Assembly (NCBI GenBank): GCA_022539475.1
Contig: VCMS01000382.1
Coordinates: 1-64,000, forward strand
Length of the DNA stretch: 64,000 bases
Source: Gracilaria domingensis
Lineage: Eukaryota > Rhodophyta > Florideophyceae > Gracilariales > Gracilariaceae
Direction: 5' to 3'
Of the stretch, positions 28,985 to 40,239 are shown piece after piece (positions within the stretch are counted from its first letter, which is position 1; each line of letters opens with the position of its first letter). The translations under genes were made by a program, and so were the position numbers. The notes beneath the pieces were generated by a model. It saw only the letters and a program-made list of their open reading frames with translations, was not told where the DNA came from and searched no databases.

Positions 28985-31089
28985 CTCATCAGTTGAAAAC
29001 GAGCCTTTAAATGGAAATTTTAAGAACCTTAAGCGTTGTGCGCAGATCAGGATTTAGGTTCGACTCGCCGTCCGTATCCTTAAGCTTTTAGAACATTATA
29101 CCCGCCCGCGGCTGGAACTCCTCCGTCGCTGTTCAAAGATTTCCAATATATCTTGCAATGGGGGTCCGAGATGAAAAGCAAGGGGAATAGGAGCCGGATC
29201 CAAATGGCGAAGAATCCTTTCCTCTGTGTAATGATGGGGGGGCCCAAACTGTGAATTTGAATTGTACCTAGTTCGATCCTGGCTTTGCAGGCACTTCGTC
29301 GCGCTCACTTTATCATTGCATCCAACTTCTGTACCTTTATCCTCTTACGGGACCGCGTTTTCCTGGTGTTCACCAATGTTCTCTCGACTTCTTCCTCGTA
29401 TCATCTTGGGACCTTCGACACGGAGAATCTCTAGCTCGTTTAGCTGGAACGGATTTGCTTGTGCCTGCGTTCACATGGGCCACTTTTCGTTTTCGACAGC
29501 GCGAAGGAAAACGTTGAGCATTGCAGTTTGCCTGTTCTGGCTCACTGTCGAGCTGAGGATAATGATGGGTACCATCGAAGGTTTGATTCGTAGACGGACC
29601 GGTAAAAATGCTTGGGATATCCCAAGAGTAGTTGAGGTTTTGTTTGTGTCAAGAGACCTAGATACCTTGAAAGCTCGGCACTTAATACATCAATATTAAT
29701 CTGAAAAGGCTGATTTCTTTCCAGAATACGAAAGAGCGATGAGGTCGAATAGTTGCGAAGGACGTTTAGCAGAGTTTGTAACACTCCCTGCGGGACCACA
29801 AGGTGAAGCTTTCCACTTTTGATCCTTCCATTTCTGAAAGCCTTCCATGGGGTACAGTTGAAGATAAAGTCGATGGGCTGAGAACCTGGCAAATGGGGTC
29901 TCAGAGAGCGCATTACAGCATGATCAAGATTCATCACGACTTTTTCGCCATTAGATGAGTCTCTCATTCCTTCAAACCTGCGTTTTGTTAACTTCAAATG
30001 AGAGGGAAGGTTTCGATCGAGTTCTTGGAAACTGCAGGTGTTCGTTACCGTACAGAAAGAATACTTTGCGGCATCAAGGAATAAAACATCTAGGCTGTCA
30101 CATGTGAAATTCTGTGCGTTACCAGAAATACATTCGACGAAGGACTTCGATACCAGATCGTATATCTTGCTGCTGCTCTTCATGTCCAACTTAGTTTTCC
30201 TCACGCACACCATCTTTTCAAGGACGTACTTTGAAGATACAAGAGCGGAAAGGAAGCAAAGTTGCAGTGTGTTTCTTTTCACGTTTGGAAAGCAGGAAAG
30301 ACTTTTTGCTAAGCGACCCTGTATACCCCTTCGAAGCCTTACTCTGGTCCCGAAGAAGTCAAAGACGGAAAAAAAGTTTCGCTTCGTACCACTTGTGTGC
30401 AGGACCGAGAACGAAAATAAAGCAGACCGACGATGTTCCCACATAAAACGCAATGCATCCTTCGTACACCTTTCACAAATGGTCTTGAAGAACAAAACAT
30501 CTTTTTGAGAAAGCTTGAGCTTTGCAGCCCTTTGCGCGAAACGACTTGTGTCGGCTTGGTTCGAAACACTCAGCTTCTTTTTAGTAAGATATGAAAGAGT
30601 ATCCACCAGACATGGAGTAGTAATCAGAGAGTCATGCGAATTTCGGAGCGAGAAAAGCATGCAGTCTTCCACTGGCAGGTCTCGCAAAATGTGAACGAGG
30701 AGACCAGTGTGCCGAAGATTCATGCCTCTTTCAATACAGTGCTGAAGAGTGGCCATCAATTGGTGTCTTCCGTCACAAAGGGTCATTCCTGTCATAGTTT
30801 CCATGGAATCAAATACAAAAATGTGAGTGACGCGATCAAGAGACGGAGAAAGGTTCAGTATTTCGTGCTCCTTTCTTGCATCCACAATGTTTATGTGTTG
30901 AAAGTGTTTCAGATGACCAGAATCAATCCTTACGAACAGCTCGACATCACTCCTTACTTGAAATTGATTGCTAACAATTTTATCCTTCAATACGGCAACT
31001 GCAGCTTCATCAATCGGGCGTAGAGCAGAATGACGGGACGATAATTCGATACATTGTAGTTGTTGGAGTGAAAAGAGAGCTCTGACCAT
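28985..31089 (-). pseudogene. ParB-like SIM protein gene, truncated copy
   Basis: This is the inverted copy of the 1040-aa gene, from the ATG at 31,089. The frame is intact to about 29,600, where a T run is one base shorter than in the left copy and shifts the frame just before the SUMO-interaction-like motif. Beyond that the sequence is noisy and is cut by the N gap at about residue 700. The ParB-like core is intact. The truncation is probably technical. Confidence 0.8.
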
Positions 31090-31493
31090 GTTATGTGTAT
31101 GAAAAGCACACCTCTTCAATCTCTAGGGGAATGTAAGGAACGCATCAAGAGTGTTACTTTTTTGACCGTTTGAACTGAAAGGGAGTAGGGAAAACGGGGT
31201 AAGGTTTGGGTGGCAATAGAACTGGTATGGTAGCTACAGTCGATCTACATTGTACACGTGGATGAAAATGGGGTCAGGTGTGGAGTTGAAAAACATAAAT
31301 TGAAGGCCAAGTAGCTCGAAAAATATCACATGACACATGATATGCAATAATTTGGAAAGTGCGGCTTCGTAACGTAAACGCACGTTACTTCCTTCTTCGT
31401 CCCTATTCCCGTCACTCTTCACTGCCAATATTCCCATTTCCCATCAGCTGTCTTGAGTTCAATAGCATTTTCTTCCTAAATCCTCTTCTCGAC

Positions 31494-32792
31494 ATGTTTG
31501 CAACCGTGAAGTTCACCTACGCCATGGAAGATGATGGTAAGGATTCATCGACTGCTTTGGTCCCCGGTCTTCTTCTCTATTACAGAGATCCGGCTCCAGA
31601 TAATCATGCCGATACACCAGAGTCTCTTTCATTGAACGAGGAGTTCAAGAAACTGAGTATTGGGCAATCCTTTCCACACATGGTGTTCATTAGTGCTTTG
31701 GATGCCAAGGTCATTCTCTGTGTGACGGGCTATCTAAGAAAAGATGGCGCTGCCTTCCTTTTTGAGGTGGACGAAGAAGTGATGAAGAATGGAATCGTGA
31801 ACTTCACATACGAGAAGGAGAACGATATGCTTTTGGCTGCGGCTAGCAAGCCTGGGATTCCAGAGAAAGGACTGATTCTCAAGGCCGAGAGGAACACAGT
31901 TGAGGAAGTTCCGTTGAAAATATCAGAGAAATATAAATCCTCTGAGTCAGGCATACCCGGGAAACGTCTCCAAGAAAGCTGGGTCGCAGGACTAGCTTTG
32001 CGGTACGCTCAGGTAACAGTTGCTGTTATTCACTTCATGAAAATGGACGAGAGAGCCAAAAAGAAATTCTTGCTCTCAAAACCATTAACTTCGTCTACAG
32101 ACGAGAGGCAGGAGGATATATTTTGGTGCTGGTATCCGTCTGCAAGGCCCATGATCCTAACGAAATTCATACTATTTCTTGGAGCGAGAGAAGTTTTGGA
32201 AAGGAAAGAGGTCGAGTTTGCCGAAACTGAGCTGCATCCGGTCCTCGGAGGGTTCTATTTGGTACGAATCTCTCAATCAGAGGACAAAAATAATGGAGAA
32301 CTATGCACCCTGCAATATTCTGATGAGAATAATTGCACATCGGAAGCTTATTTGGTCTTCGGGAGTAGTGTGAAAGGAGCGTTTGTTAACGAAAAGTGGC
32401 ACAAGAGAGCTAGAATAACTCACGCAATCCCGCTTCATATCCGCTTCGAGAATGATAAAGGATGCAAAGGGGTAAATGCTTGGGGTTCTTCAGGACTCCA
32501 ATCTTTGGTGGATCTGGTCATTTTTCCATCCGACCTTATTCCGAACGGAATTTACGGACCGATACGCTCAAAGATCTCTGGAGACGAGATCAAAAAGTTT
32601 GAAAAAGATAGTGATCCTGGGAAGAGGAAGCTGCCGAATACCATTGTGAACAAGCTAAAGCAAGATTCATCGGCAAACATAAAGGAAATGGTGGATCTTA
32701 CATTTGCGTTGAAGATGGTGCCCGGTGCCGACCGAAAGCGTTCAGCCCCAACAAAAAACATTAATGACAAGGGGAAAAAAGTGAAGAAGTAG
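31494..32792 (+). CDS. Orphan WYPxxxP-family protein (432 aa), second copy
   Basis: This is the inverted copy of 14,839-16,137, open throughout and with the same protein in the parts I compared. The ATG at 31,494 corresponds to 16,137. The convergent neighbour ends at about 32,807. Properties are as described for the left copy. Confidence 0.75.
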   Translation: MFATVKFTYAMEDDGKDSSTALVPGLLLYYRDPAPDNHADTPESLSLNEEFKKLSIGQSFPHMVFISALDAKVILCVTGYLRKDGAAFLFEVDEEVMKNGIVNFTYEKENDMLLAAASKPGIPEKGLILKAERNTVEEVPLKISEKYKSSESGIPGKRLQESWVAGLALRYAQVTVAVIHFMKMDERAKKKFLLSKPLTSSTDERQEDIFWCWYPSARPMILTKFILFLGAREVLERKEVEFAETELHPVLGGFYLVRISQSEDKNNGELCTLQYSDENNCTSEAYLVFGSSVKGAFVNEKWHKRARITHAIPLHIRFENDKGCKGVNAWGSSGLQSLVDLVIFPSDLIPNGIYGPIRSKISGDEIKKFEKDSDPGKRKLPNTIVNKLKQDSSANIKEMVDLTFALKMVPGADRKRSAPTKNINDKGKKVKK

Positions 32793-32806
32793 AGCACCGT
32801 GTTTCT

Positions 32807-34604
32807 TTACTTCGATTTGTTTTTGTTACGCTTCAAATTACGTATGTTTTCCTTCAGCTTATTAGTGCTTTCTTCATTAAACGCATCAAAAGCAACCTCC
32901 GAATCTTCATCCCCGTCCACGTTTGCCACTTCCATACCGCCTTCAGCTTTTTTATTCTTCTCCGAACCTTTCATATCCTCACGCCTTTTGTGCCACTGCC
33001 TTGTTTCACCTTACCAGCATGATCCTCACTCACTTGTTTTGAAGGTCTCCCAGAAGATTTATTCTCCTTGAGGTCAAATCTAACGGATCGAAGGCGAGGA
33101 GGTTTTGCGGTTCCATCTGCCGTAGAATCACGAGAGAATGGTTTGGATTCTGCAACCTGAGGATCACAGATGATAGGTTCAGGCTCAGGGGTTTGACTTT
33201 TGCTTCCAGAATCTTTGTGTGCAACACGAGTTTCTTCTCCGGAGGCCGTTGCTTTTTTCTTGCCTTCGTCACCGCTCACGATTTTATCATCACCTGTCGG
33301 AGAGCGGTCTACCCTTCCTGCACAGACTGATCTTCTTCGTCGGGAGCCAAGCACGGGAATCCTGGAATCTTAAAATCTTCCACAATATCCATGTCTGCCA
33401 GCGATGCTAGATTCTCAAAGGAGTCATTGTCAATGTAGGAGAGTACATTCGAAGCCCAGTTCGGTACTTTTAGTTTCTCAGTCTTCGTCTTCTCCCCAGT
33501 TATGGACTTTTGTATCGCCCCAGAGCGCACTGGGCCATAGTAGCCGCTAGCGACGTTTTCAAATGTGACATTACTCTTCTTACAAGGAGGAAGTAAAAAG
33601 GCAGAAATCATCTGGCTTAGACCACCGAATCCCAATTTTTGAAAACCGATTGTGTGATCTTCCGGAAGCGATAGACATATCGGAAGTGAGAGTACGAGTT
33701 TGGTTCGATTTTCATTCTCGTTAGAGAAGTAAAACGTTTTGTTCTTCATTGCGGTCCGCACAAATTCATCTAGATACGCATCTACTTCCGAGTTTCTCTC
33801 ATCATCGAAGCGAATAGAAACCATTTTGTGCGATCGGTCCTTGAAAAACTTAGTGATTCGGAAACGATAGAAGCCTTCAAGAAGAGGACTATGTTCAACA
33901 ACAGAACTGGAATCATAGTCCTCTCCATGTTTCAAGTACTCTAACCATGAGCGAAGTGAGTATGGTTTGGGGCTTGGGTACCACATCCACCAATAGTCGA
34001 TTCCCTTACTGCGGCCACAATCGACACCAACTTCGAAAGAATCCGGAACGTAATTGCTCATATCATCTTCCTTGTGAGAAAGCACCGCAACGTGCTGCAT
34101 AGTACAAATGATGCGGCTTAACACCAAGCAAGAACACCAATACTTAGCGCAGGAGTTTCCTGGGCTTACATTGCCTTCCGTAATGGCTCTCGATGCCATT
34201 TGAAGCTCAAACTTCCCGGTTTTCGGTACCAAAGTCGGTAGATATTCTGGTTTCGTCTTAAGAGCTTCATCCAAGATTTGTTTGTTGCTGTCCTCTAGGC
34301 CCGAAAATTCCATTTCGAAGATTTCGGTATCCGATGCGGTTAATCTTGAGATGAATCGTAAACCCAGAACGGTTTTCTTAACGTATCCAGTAAAGAAAGT
34401 AAGAGTACCAGACTCGCCAAACGAGATGAATATCATTGACGGAAAGCTCTCACCGCGCAGTACTCTTTTCATGTTCAAAGAAAATGATGCGCAACACGGG
34501 TAGGTGAGTTCAGAGGTCGTGCGAATCTTATCGTCATATTGGAGAAGAAAGCCGAGTCGAACCCGTGTATTCGTCCCGCGAACATCTCGTAGCTGGCAAA
34601 GCAT
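32807..34604 (-). pseudogene. Orphan WYPxxxP-family gene (599 aa), frame-disrupted copy
   Basis: This is the inverted copy of 13,025-14,824. The frame is intact from the ATG (34,604) to about 33,316, where a one-base difference shifts it. A second change near 33,000 lies in the disordered tail. The conserved WYP and GFY blocks are unaffected. Because the left copy is clean, consensus error is as likely as mutation. Confidence 0.75.
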
Positions 34605-35701
34605 TTCGTTGCGGACAATCAAGCCGAAGCGAGACAATAGAAGGACGGATATTCAGAGCGTTGTAACGAAAATGAAGGAGAGGAATGGTATACAAAGACA
34701 AGGAAGTAAAGAAAAGTTGGAGAGATTGCCCCTTGTTATAGAGATGGAATCGGCTGAAGAGTACCGGATTTCAAGCACGTGGTATATGTAAGATTTGCGT
34801 GGCGAAGAACGCCGTTCTTTTACACGTGTATAATTCATGTGTCCTAGACGATAGTTCCAGGTTTTATATTAGTCCGAAATGCTACTCTACACTTGTAAAC
34901 TTCTGAAACTCAGTCAGGGTGTGCACAGGCTTTAGATCCTACGTAATCCTCGATATAGCATCCCATCCCACGCCTTCGCCGCAACTCAGCACATCTTTCT
35001 ACGACACCCCAGCACCTCCGCCGCAGCCGCGACTCAAGACATCTTTCTATGGCATTCTACTGGCTTCGCCGCAAATCAGCACATCCGTCGATGTCGTTCG
35101 GTATACATGAACTCGCGTTGACATAGAGTCTACTTCACTTTTAGGGGCTGCCGCGGCGTGTCTGGCGGCGAGCTAGGGATCCTCGCGTTGACATAGAGTC
35201 TACTTCACTTTTAGGGGCTGCCGCGGCGTGTCTGGCGGCGAGCTAGGGGATCCCTTCGCCAGCCCGCCACAGCGCCGTAGACTCAATTTCAAAGTGACTT
35301 CATGTACGACAGTACACCGAAAGACATCGCCGAGCCAAACCGCCACAGCGCCGAGCATAGATTCATTGTGAATCTATGATACATACAATTTTCATGTCAA
35401 GAATGTATCCATGTAGCAAGATATGCACCAATTGCTTGAGTACTTCCCGTGAATTAAATCAATCAAATCGTCTAGGACCCCCGACGTAGTCGTTCGATTT
35501 TGATGTCGAGAATGCTAACAATGCGTACATGTATTCGAATGATCGTACTGGAAGAAGTAATTGGACTACGTTAGGTTCTTCTCTGCAAAACGTATAATCA
35601 TTTCTACGCGCCAGTTTTGATGGGTTCGCATCACAACTTTGGTAGCGAGTGAACTCTATCCTTTAGATATTATGTAAGTAGAATAGAATGGTAGCCATCA
35701 T
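34605..35701. other. Structured intergenic region, second copy
   Basis: This is the inverted copy of 11,927-13,024. It holds the TATA candidate (34,862-34,870), the ~48-bp triplicate, the 71-bp tandem pair (about 35,113-35,254) and the CATAGATTCA hairpin (about 35,357-35,379). No gene is present. Confidence 0.6.
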
Positions 35702-38700
35702 TTATTTGGATGTACTAGTCACAAAATCATGCTTGTCATAGTTGGCAAACAGTTCATCGCCAGGGTTAATAGTTTGGGATGCAACCACTGTAACAAGAGA
35801 AGGATTGATTAGGCTCTGCGGGTGAATGACTCGTTCATTCAGTAGCCTGAACTCAACGTTTGGCTTACGAAGATGTACCCTTTTGAAATGCTCATCATTC
35901 TTTGAAGCTTGATACTCTTCATCGAGATGGTCGTAATCAAAATGGTTGATGTATGCACCAATGCAAAATTTGTAAGGAACGATGTATACAGCCTTCATTC
36001 CGCTGTCCATTTCCGTCGTTTGCGAGAATCCCGGATCTCTGCAGTCGATCTGAATTGCGTATTCGGCAAAACGACTGCAGGAAACACCAAGAACACCTTC
36101 GCCATATCTGATTGCAAGAGGAAGCGGATGAAGCGGTGAGTTATGGCGAGCATTGAGATTGTGATACACAATAGTTCCATAGTAAGAACAAACCCGTTCA
36201 CCTTTGGAAAAAGACTTGCTTGCAAAGACACCATTTCCTGCGAACGGATGCTTAATAGTGCTTTTCGCGGTAAACAAATTGTTAGCGGCACCGTCGATGA
36301 CAAGCAAATTTGGTATATCCACTTGCTGCAGGAGACCTTGGTATGGTCTGGGCCACGCTTGGAAGGCGGTGCCCGTTGAGGTCTTAATGAAGGACACATC
36401 GTTCCATAAAGAACCCAGCGAAGTAAGGATATGAGCTGGAAAAGCCTGGTAGGGAGGATAATCAGAAGGAGGCCTCCACTTCTTACCCTTCGCGAACGAA
36501 CCGGATGTCTTCGTGTTGCGGATTGAAATATTTCCAGGAAGGGGAACGTTACGAAGGTTCAAAGAATGCATATCCTTGACGAGCATGGAACACACTTGAA
36601 ACATTGCAGGAGATGGTTGAATGTCGTTCGTCCGCGAGACAATCGTTCTTGCAAAAGCCAGGAGAAGATTTATCCTTGCTGCTGCATAACAAGAGCGGTC
36701 CTTCTCGCACCCAAAAAATCTTCGGTGTTGGGGAAGGCTAAAGGGTGCAATAGCTGTTGAGAACGTTCCACCGAAGAAGTCCACCACAATGTCACCTGGC
36801 TGGGTATATCGGGATATCAGTTCTTGCATTAATGCGATAGGCTTCTGTTCTGGACGGAGCAAGTTCGTCTTTCTCTTGTTTGGGTTGACTGCTTGTCCTG
36901 AAGATTGAGCTAACACTCGCACCTGCTCATGAGGAGCAATATCCTTGATGTTGTTGACTTGATTTTTCCATGGGGGAAATGAAGAGCCCACATAGTTGAA
37001 GTTTTTGTGCGTGTTAACCATTCTGCCTTCCTCTTCCTGCGCAAGGCCGTTTTTCTTGAGGTGGACGGCATACTCGTTCATGTCGACTAGCAGCGAACTA
37101 CTCCGTCGTGAGGCATTATTCTTATTAGAAGATGGATGCCAAGAGAGAACGATTGGGGTTGGATCGACTGTGAACGCAGGGTTAGTTGCGTTTTGATCAG
37201 CTTCAGGCGATGATGATTCTGAGGACGAAGCAGAATCATCACTATCATCACTTTCCTCACTTTCATCGTCATCATCTTCGTCATCATCGCTTTCATCTTC
37301 ATCAGAATTTGCACTATTCTTTCCAGAAGTCTGACAAAGTTCGATCCATGTACTGGCCTCGGAAAAGGGGCAGAGTATTATTGCGTGACCTCCTGGCCGG
37401 AGCAGTCTTCCGATCAGCCGTACCACTTTTCGCATTTGCTTGTAGCTTAGCTTTTCATGATCAGCATTGAGCTTGTTGTAAGGCGGTTCAATGCAGATGA
37501 ACTGAGTGTTGCCAAGAACTTTAGCTTCAGCGAACAAAAGTTCCAATTCTTCTGAAAACTTCTCGAACTCTATGTCCATGATAACGCATTGGCTCTCCAT
37601 TTCACTCTCCAAAGTCTTGAAGGCCTCCAAAAGCTCATCCTTATTTCCAGCGGTTTGCAGAGAGCTATCACTGCCAGATTGCGTTGCTTGACCACTACCT
37701 TCAAAAGCCGGAGTCTTGCGTGTTTCCAGAAGTCTGGCCAAGGAGCGACGTCGAAGCCCACTGTCGACGGGCGTCGTACTTGAAGCCAAAAGTGGTGCAA
37801 GGCCAGTCGAATTCAAGGATTCACCTTCTAAAGCTGGAAGAGTACGACTTCTAGAAGGAACAACTTTCCTTCGTTTCCGTTTTGGCTGGAGAGATATATC
37901 TGAATCCGAAGGGCGACGTCTAAGAGGCAACTCATCTTGGCCACCAGTAAGCACTTGATGCGACACACCTCCTTGAATTGTAGATACTGCCATTTTGATA
38001 GTTAAAGTCATGTTCACGGAGAGATTTTGAAACCGGTTAGGGAGACGCCCGAGTTGAGAGTACGGTGATTCACTTGAGCCGCTGGGTCCTTCGTTTTGCA
38101 CATTAAGGGGCTTGAAATTCTCAAAAGGAGGATAAGGCTCTTCTTCCGGTGCAGTGTAGAGGCTGCTTTGTTCAACGCTTCCGTAAATATCCGAAAGAAA
38201 ATCGTGAAGGAACGTGCGAATGTGTTTATCCGTTTCTTCATTAAGAGCGAAAGGAATGGTGTCAATATCATCTTTGCTGTTTGATAGTTTAGGAGGGATA
38301 TTGAGAGAGCTTTTTCGTGAGGAGGGAACAAACCCGGTGTTTCGCGATTCGACAACCTTGTACTTCAACTCCGAGGCATCAATTGTCAGATACGAGAACG
38401 ATAAATCTTCAATGCTCCTGAAACCAAGAAACGCGGAGAAGACATCCCACCCGCGAGTGATAATTTGCACGGCCTTCCCAATTCGCTGTGCTTCCATTCT
38501 GCCCACAGTGCTTAGTTTGGGAATAGACGGGCGAGAGTTGAGAGCATGTGCCAACGCTGTGATATAAAGCATCTGTTCGAATCTGGTCGAGTAATTGGTG
38601 CGAAACACACTTCTTTGGGCACGAATCGGAGGTTTTGAAGGATTAAATGGAGAGGCAGTGAAGAAGGGGGTGAGCAGTGTGGTGAATGCGAAGCGCAACT

Positions 38701-39082
38701 CAGGTTTGTTGCAGAGAAACAGTATTAAGGAACGGACCCTTTCATCTGTTTCACCGTCACGAAAATCTGCAGCAAAGGCAATACGATAAAACTCCATGGC
38801 CTGATTATTGAACTTAGCTTTAAACGACGAGAGAGCGTAGTTGTTTGTATCGTTTCCACCGAAGAGAAGGGAAAATAATTGCCGAACAGGCGAAGGCATT
38901 GGGGTAACTGTGGAGGAACTTCTTCTTGTTTCTTCCAAGGACACGAGCCATTTCTTGAACGAACCGAACAACTTGTTCCGAACAGTTTCTTCAGGATTTT
39001 GTCGGTGCCATTCATCCCGGCAGGCAATAATCAGGGCAACAGCTTGGGCCATCTTCGACATCTTTGGCTGCCGGCGCTGCAT
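35702..39082 (-). CDS. DNA amino-methyltransferase / SET fusion, second copy (1126 aa)
   Basis: This is the inverted copy of 8543-11,926 and is open from end to end. All methyltransferase and SET landmarks are the same. The only protein difference I noticed is in the SET region: near 36,105-36,135 small indels totalling three bases replace NSPASSASSCNHVYGEG by NSPLHPLPLAIRYGEG. One of the two versions is likely a consensus error with compensating indels. The acidic insert and basic KRKRRK motif are retained. Confidence 0.85.
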   Translation of the reverse strand: MQRRQPKMSKMAQAVALIIACRDEWHRQNPEETVRNKLFGSFKKWLVSLEETRRSSSTVTPMPSPVRQLFSLLFGGNDTNNYALSSFKAKFNNQAMEFYRIAFAADFRDGETDERVRSLILFLCNKPELRFAFTTLLTPFFTASPFNPSKPPIRAQRSVFRTNYSTRFEQMLYITALAHALNSRPSIPKLSTVGRMEAQRIGKAVQIITRGWDVFSAFLGFRSIEDLSFSYLTIDASELKYKVVESRNTGFVPSSRKSSLNIPPKLSNSKDDIDTIPFALNEETDKHIRTFLHDFLSDIYGSVEQSSLYTAPEEEPYPPFENFKPLNVQNEGPSGSSESPYSQLGRLPNRFQNLSVNMTLTIKMAVSTIQGGVSHQVLTGGQDELPLRRRPSDSDISLQPKRKRRKVVPSRSRTLPALEGESLNSTGLAPLLASSTTPVDSGLRRRSLARLLETRKTPAFEGSGQATQSGSDSSLQTAGNKDELLEAFKTLESEMESQCVIMDIEFEKFSEELELLFAEAKVLGNTQFICIEPPYNKLNADHEKLSYKQMRKVVRLIGRLLRPGGHAIILCPFSEASTWIELCQTSGKNSANSDEDESDDDEDDDDESEESDDSDDSASSSESSSPEADQNATNPAFTVDPTPIVLSWHPSSNKNNASRRSSSLLVDMNEYAVHLKKNGLAQEEEGRMVNTHKNFNYVGSSFPPWKNQVNNIKDIAPHEQVRVLAQSSGQAVNPNKRKTNLLRPEQKPIALMQELISRYTQPGDIVVDFFGGTFSTAIAPFSLPQHRRFFGCEKDRSCYAAARINLLLAFARTIVSRTNDIQPSPAMFQVCSMLVKDMHSLNLRNVPLPGNISIRNTKTSGSFAKGKKWRPPSDYPPYQAFPAHILTSLGSLWNDVSFIKTSTGTAFQAWPRPYQGLLQQVDIPNLLVIDGAANNLFTAKSTIKHPFAGNGVFASKSFSKGERVCSYYGTIVYHNLNARHNSPLHPLPLAIRYGEGVLGVSCSRFAEYAIQIDCRDPGFSQTTEMDSGMKAVYIVPYKFCIGAYINHFDYDHLDEEYQASKNDEHFKRVHLRKPNVEFRLLNERVIHPQSLINPSLVTVVASQTINPGDELFANYDKHDFVTSTSK

Positions 39083-39537
39083 GCTGAGAAATAGGTTTCG
39101 TTTCGGAGCAATGGATGTGCCAGAAACAATTGGAAGAGCAGGAATTGTGGGCCACCACGAGTAGAGGAAAGGTTGAGAGGCACAGACTGCAATCGCTAGT
39201 CCTGGAAGACGTCAGTCGCCTGCGTACATGAAACAAAAACAGAAGAAGGAGATTTGAATCTTTTGAAGTTCAAAAACGGATGGTCGTGGGAAACGGATCC
39301 GCGCTCGAAGACAAATATGCATCTTGAATTAACCGGTTGTAGTCCAAAGTAGTGGACGTTTAATAGATTGTCTCAATACAATGAAAAGCTCTAGAACTTT
39401 CAATAAATACACTTTGTACGAAATGACTCGCATATCATGTTCACGCTTCAAGAAGAGTTCAAACATATAGATATTACCACTCGTGGAGCACATTTTCAGA
39501 GTCAGGGATTGAAGCTCATGTCGCCGGACATGGTCAA
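39083..39537. promoter_or_regulatory. Upstream region of the methyltransferase-SET gene, second copy
   Basis: This is the inverted copy of 8088-8542. I see no gene and no clear TATA box. Confidence 0.3.
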
Positions 39538-39638
39538 AACCCATTTCGTGTTTCGGGCAAGAGCGGCCGCGTCCTTTCAAATTCAGTAATTTTTTTGAAG
39601 GGGTCAACGGTCATAAATGGCGAAACACGAAATGGGTC
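39538..39638. repeat. Diverged solo copy of fold-back B, second copy
   Basis: This is the inverted counterpart of 7988-8087, with ends CCCATTTCGTGTTTCGG and CGAAACACGAAATGGG. Confidence 0.75.
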
Positions 39639-39877
39639 TCGACCATCCCCGTGTTAGGGAGGTACGCACCCGTGGGCGTCGGTGCTTATGTTGCCGACAT
39701 GGTCAAAGGCTGGTTCCGGAGACTGTGAGAGGGAGGGCTATGTAAATATCTCTCATGTATGGGGCTTGAACTGGACACGTTTTATTTCTCTGTTTGTGCC
39801 AGATCAGAGTTAAAACCCGCATCATTGTTTTAAATATATCATAGGCCGAGCCTGTCAAAGAACATGGACCTGGTAGC

Positions 39878-40083
39878 CATGCAGCCTTTCTCTCCCTTTA
39901 TGGGTTTAACAGCCTAATTACGGCAAGCCGTAGAACGTTTCCTATTGAATGAAGCGTTCTTTCATGAGAAAGGCCAAAACCTTTTCAAAACATTTTGTAA
40001 TGAACGTACTAACAGCTAGATCCTGTCGATCACTTAGAACAGACAAGAAAAGGGTCGAGAAAAGGTTCTCGTTGTGCACCTCA
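39878..40083 (-). mobile_element. LINE 3' tail remnant, second copy
   Basis: This is the inverted counterpart of 7548-7750, with the AGCCTAATTACGG tail signature at about 39,912-39,924. It was duplicated with the arm and is not an independent insertion. Confidence 0.7.
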
Positions 40084-40239
40084 AAAGGTAATGCTCAACT
40101 GTAGCCAATATCCTAGGTATTCAGCTGAAAACCACGATGAGTTTTGAGTTTCTGATAGACCGACGTCAACTGCAAAGATGACGTCGCTTGTGCGAAGTAC
40201 TCCACATGTTCGGAAAGTTGAAAAGACAGCCCGACAAGC

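Noticed and set aside
28378-29010. Long open frames across the gap
   Set aside because: They are read through N bases.
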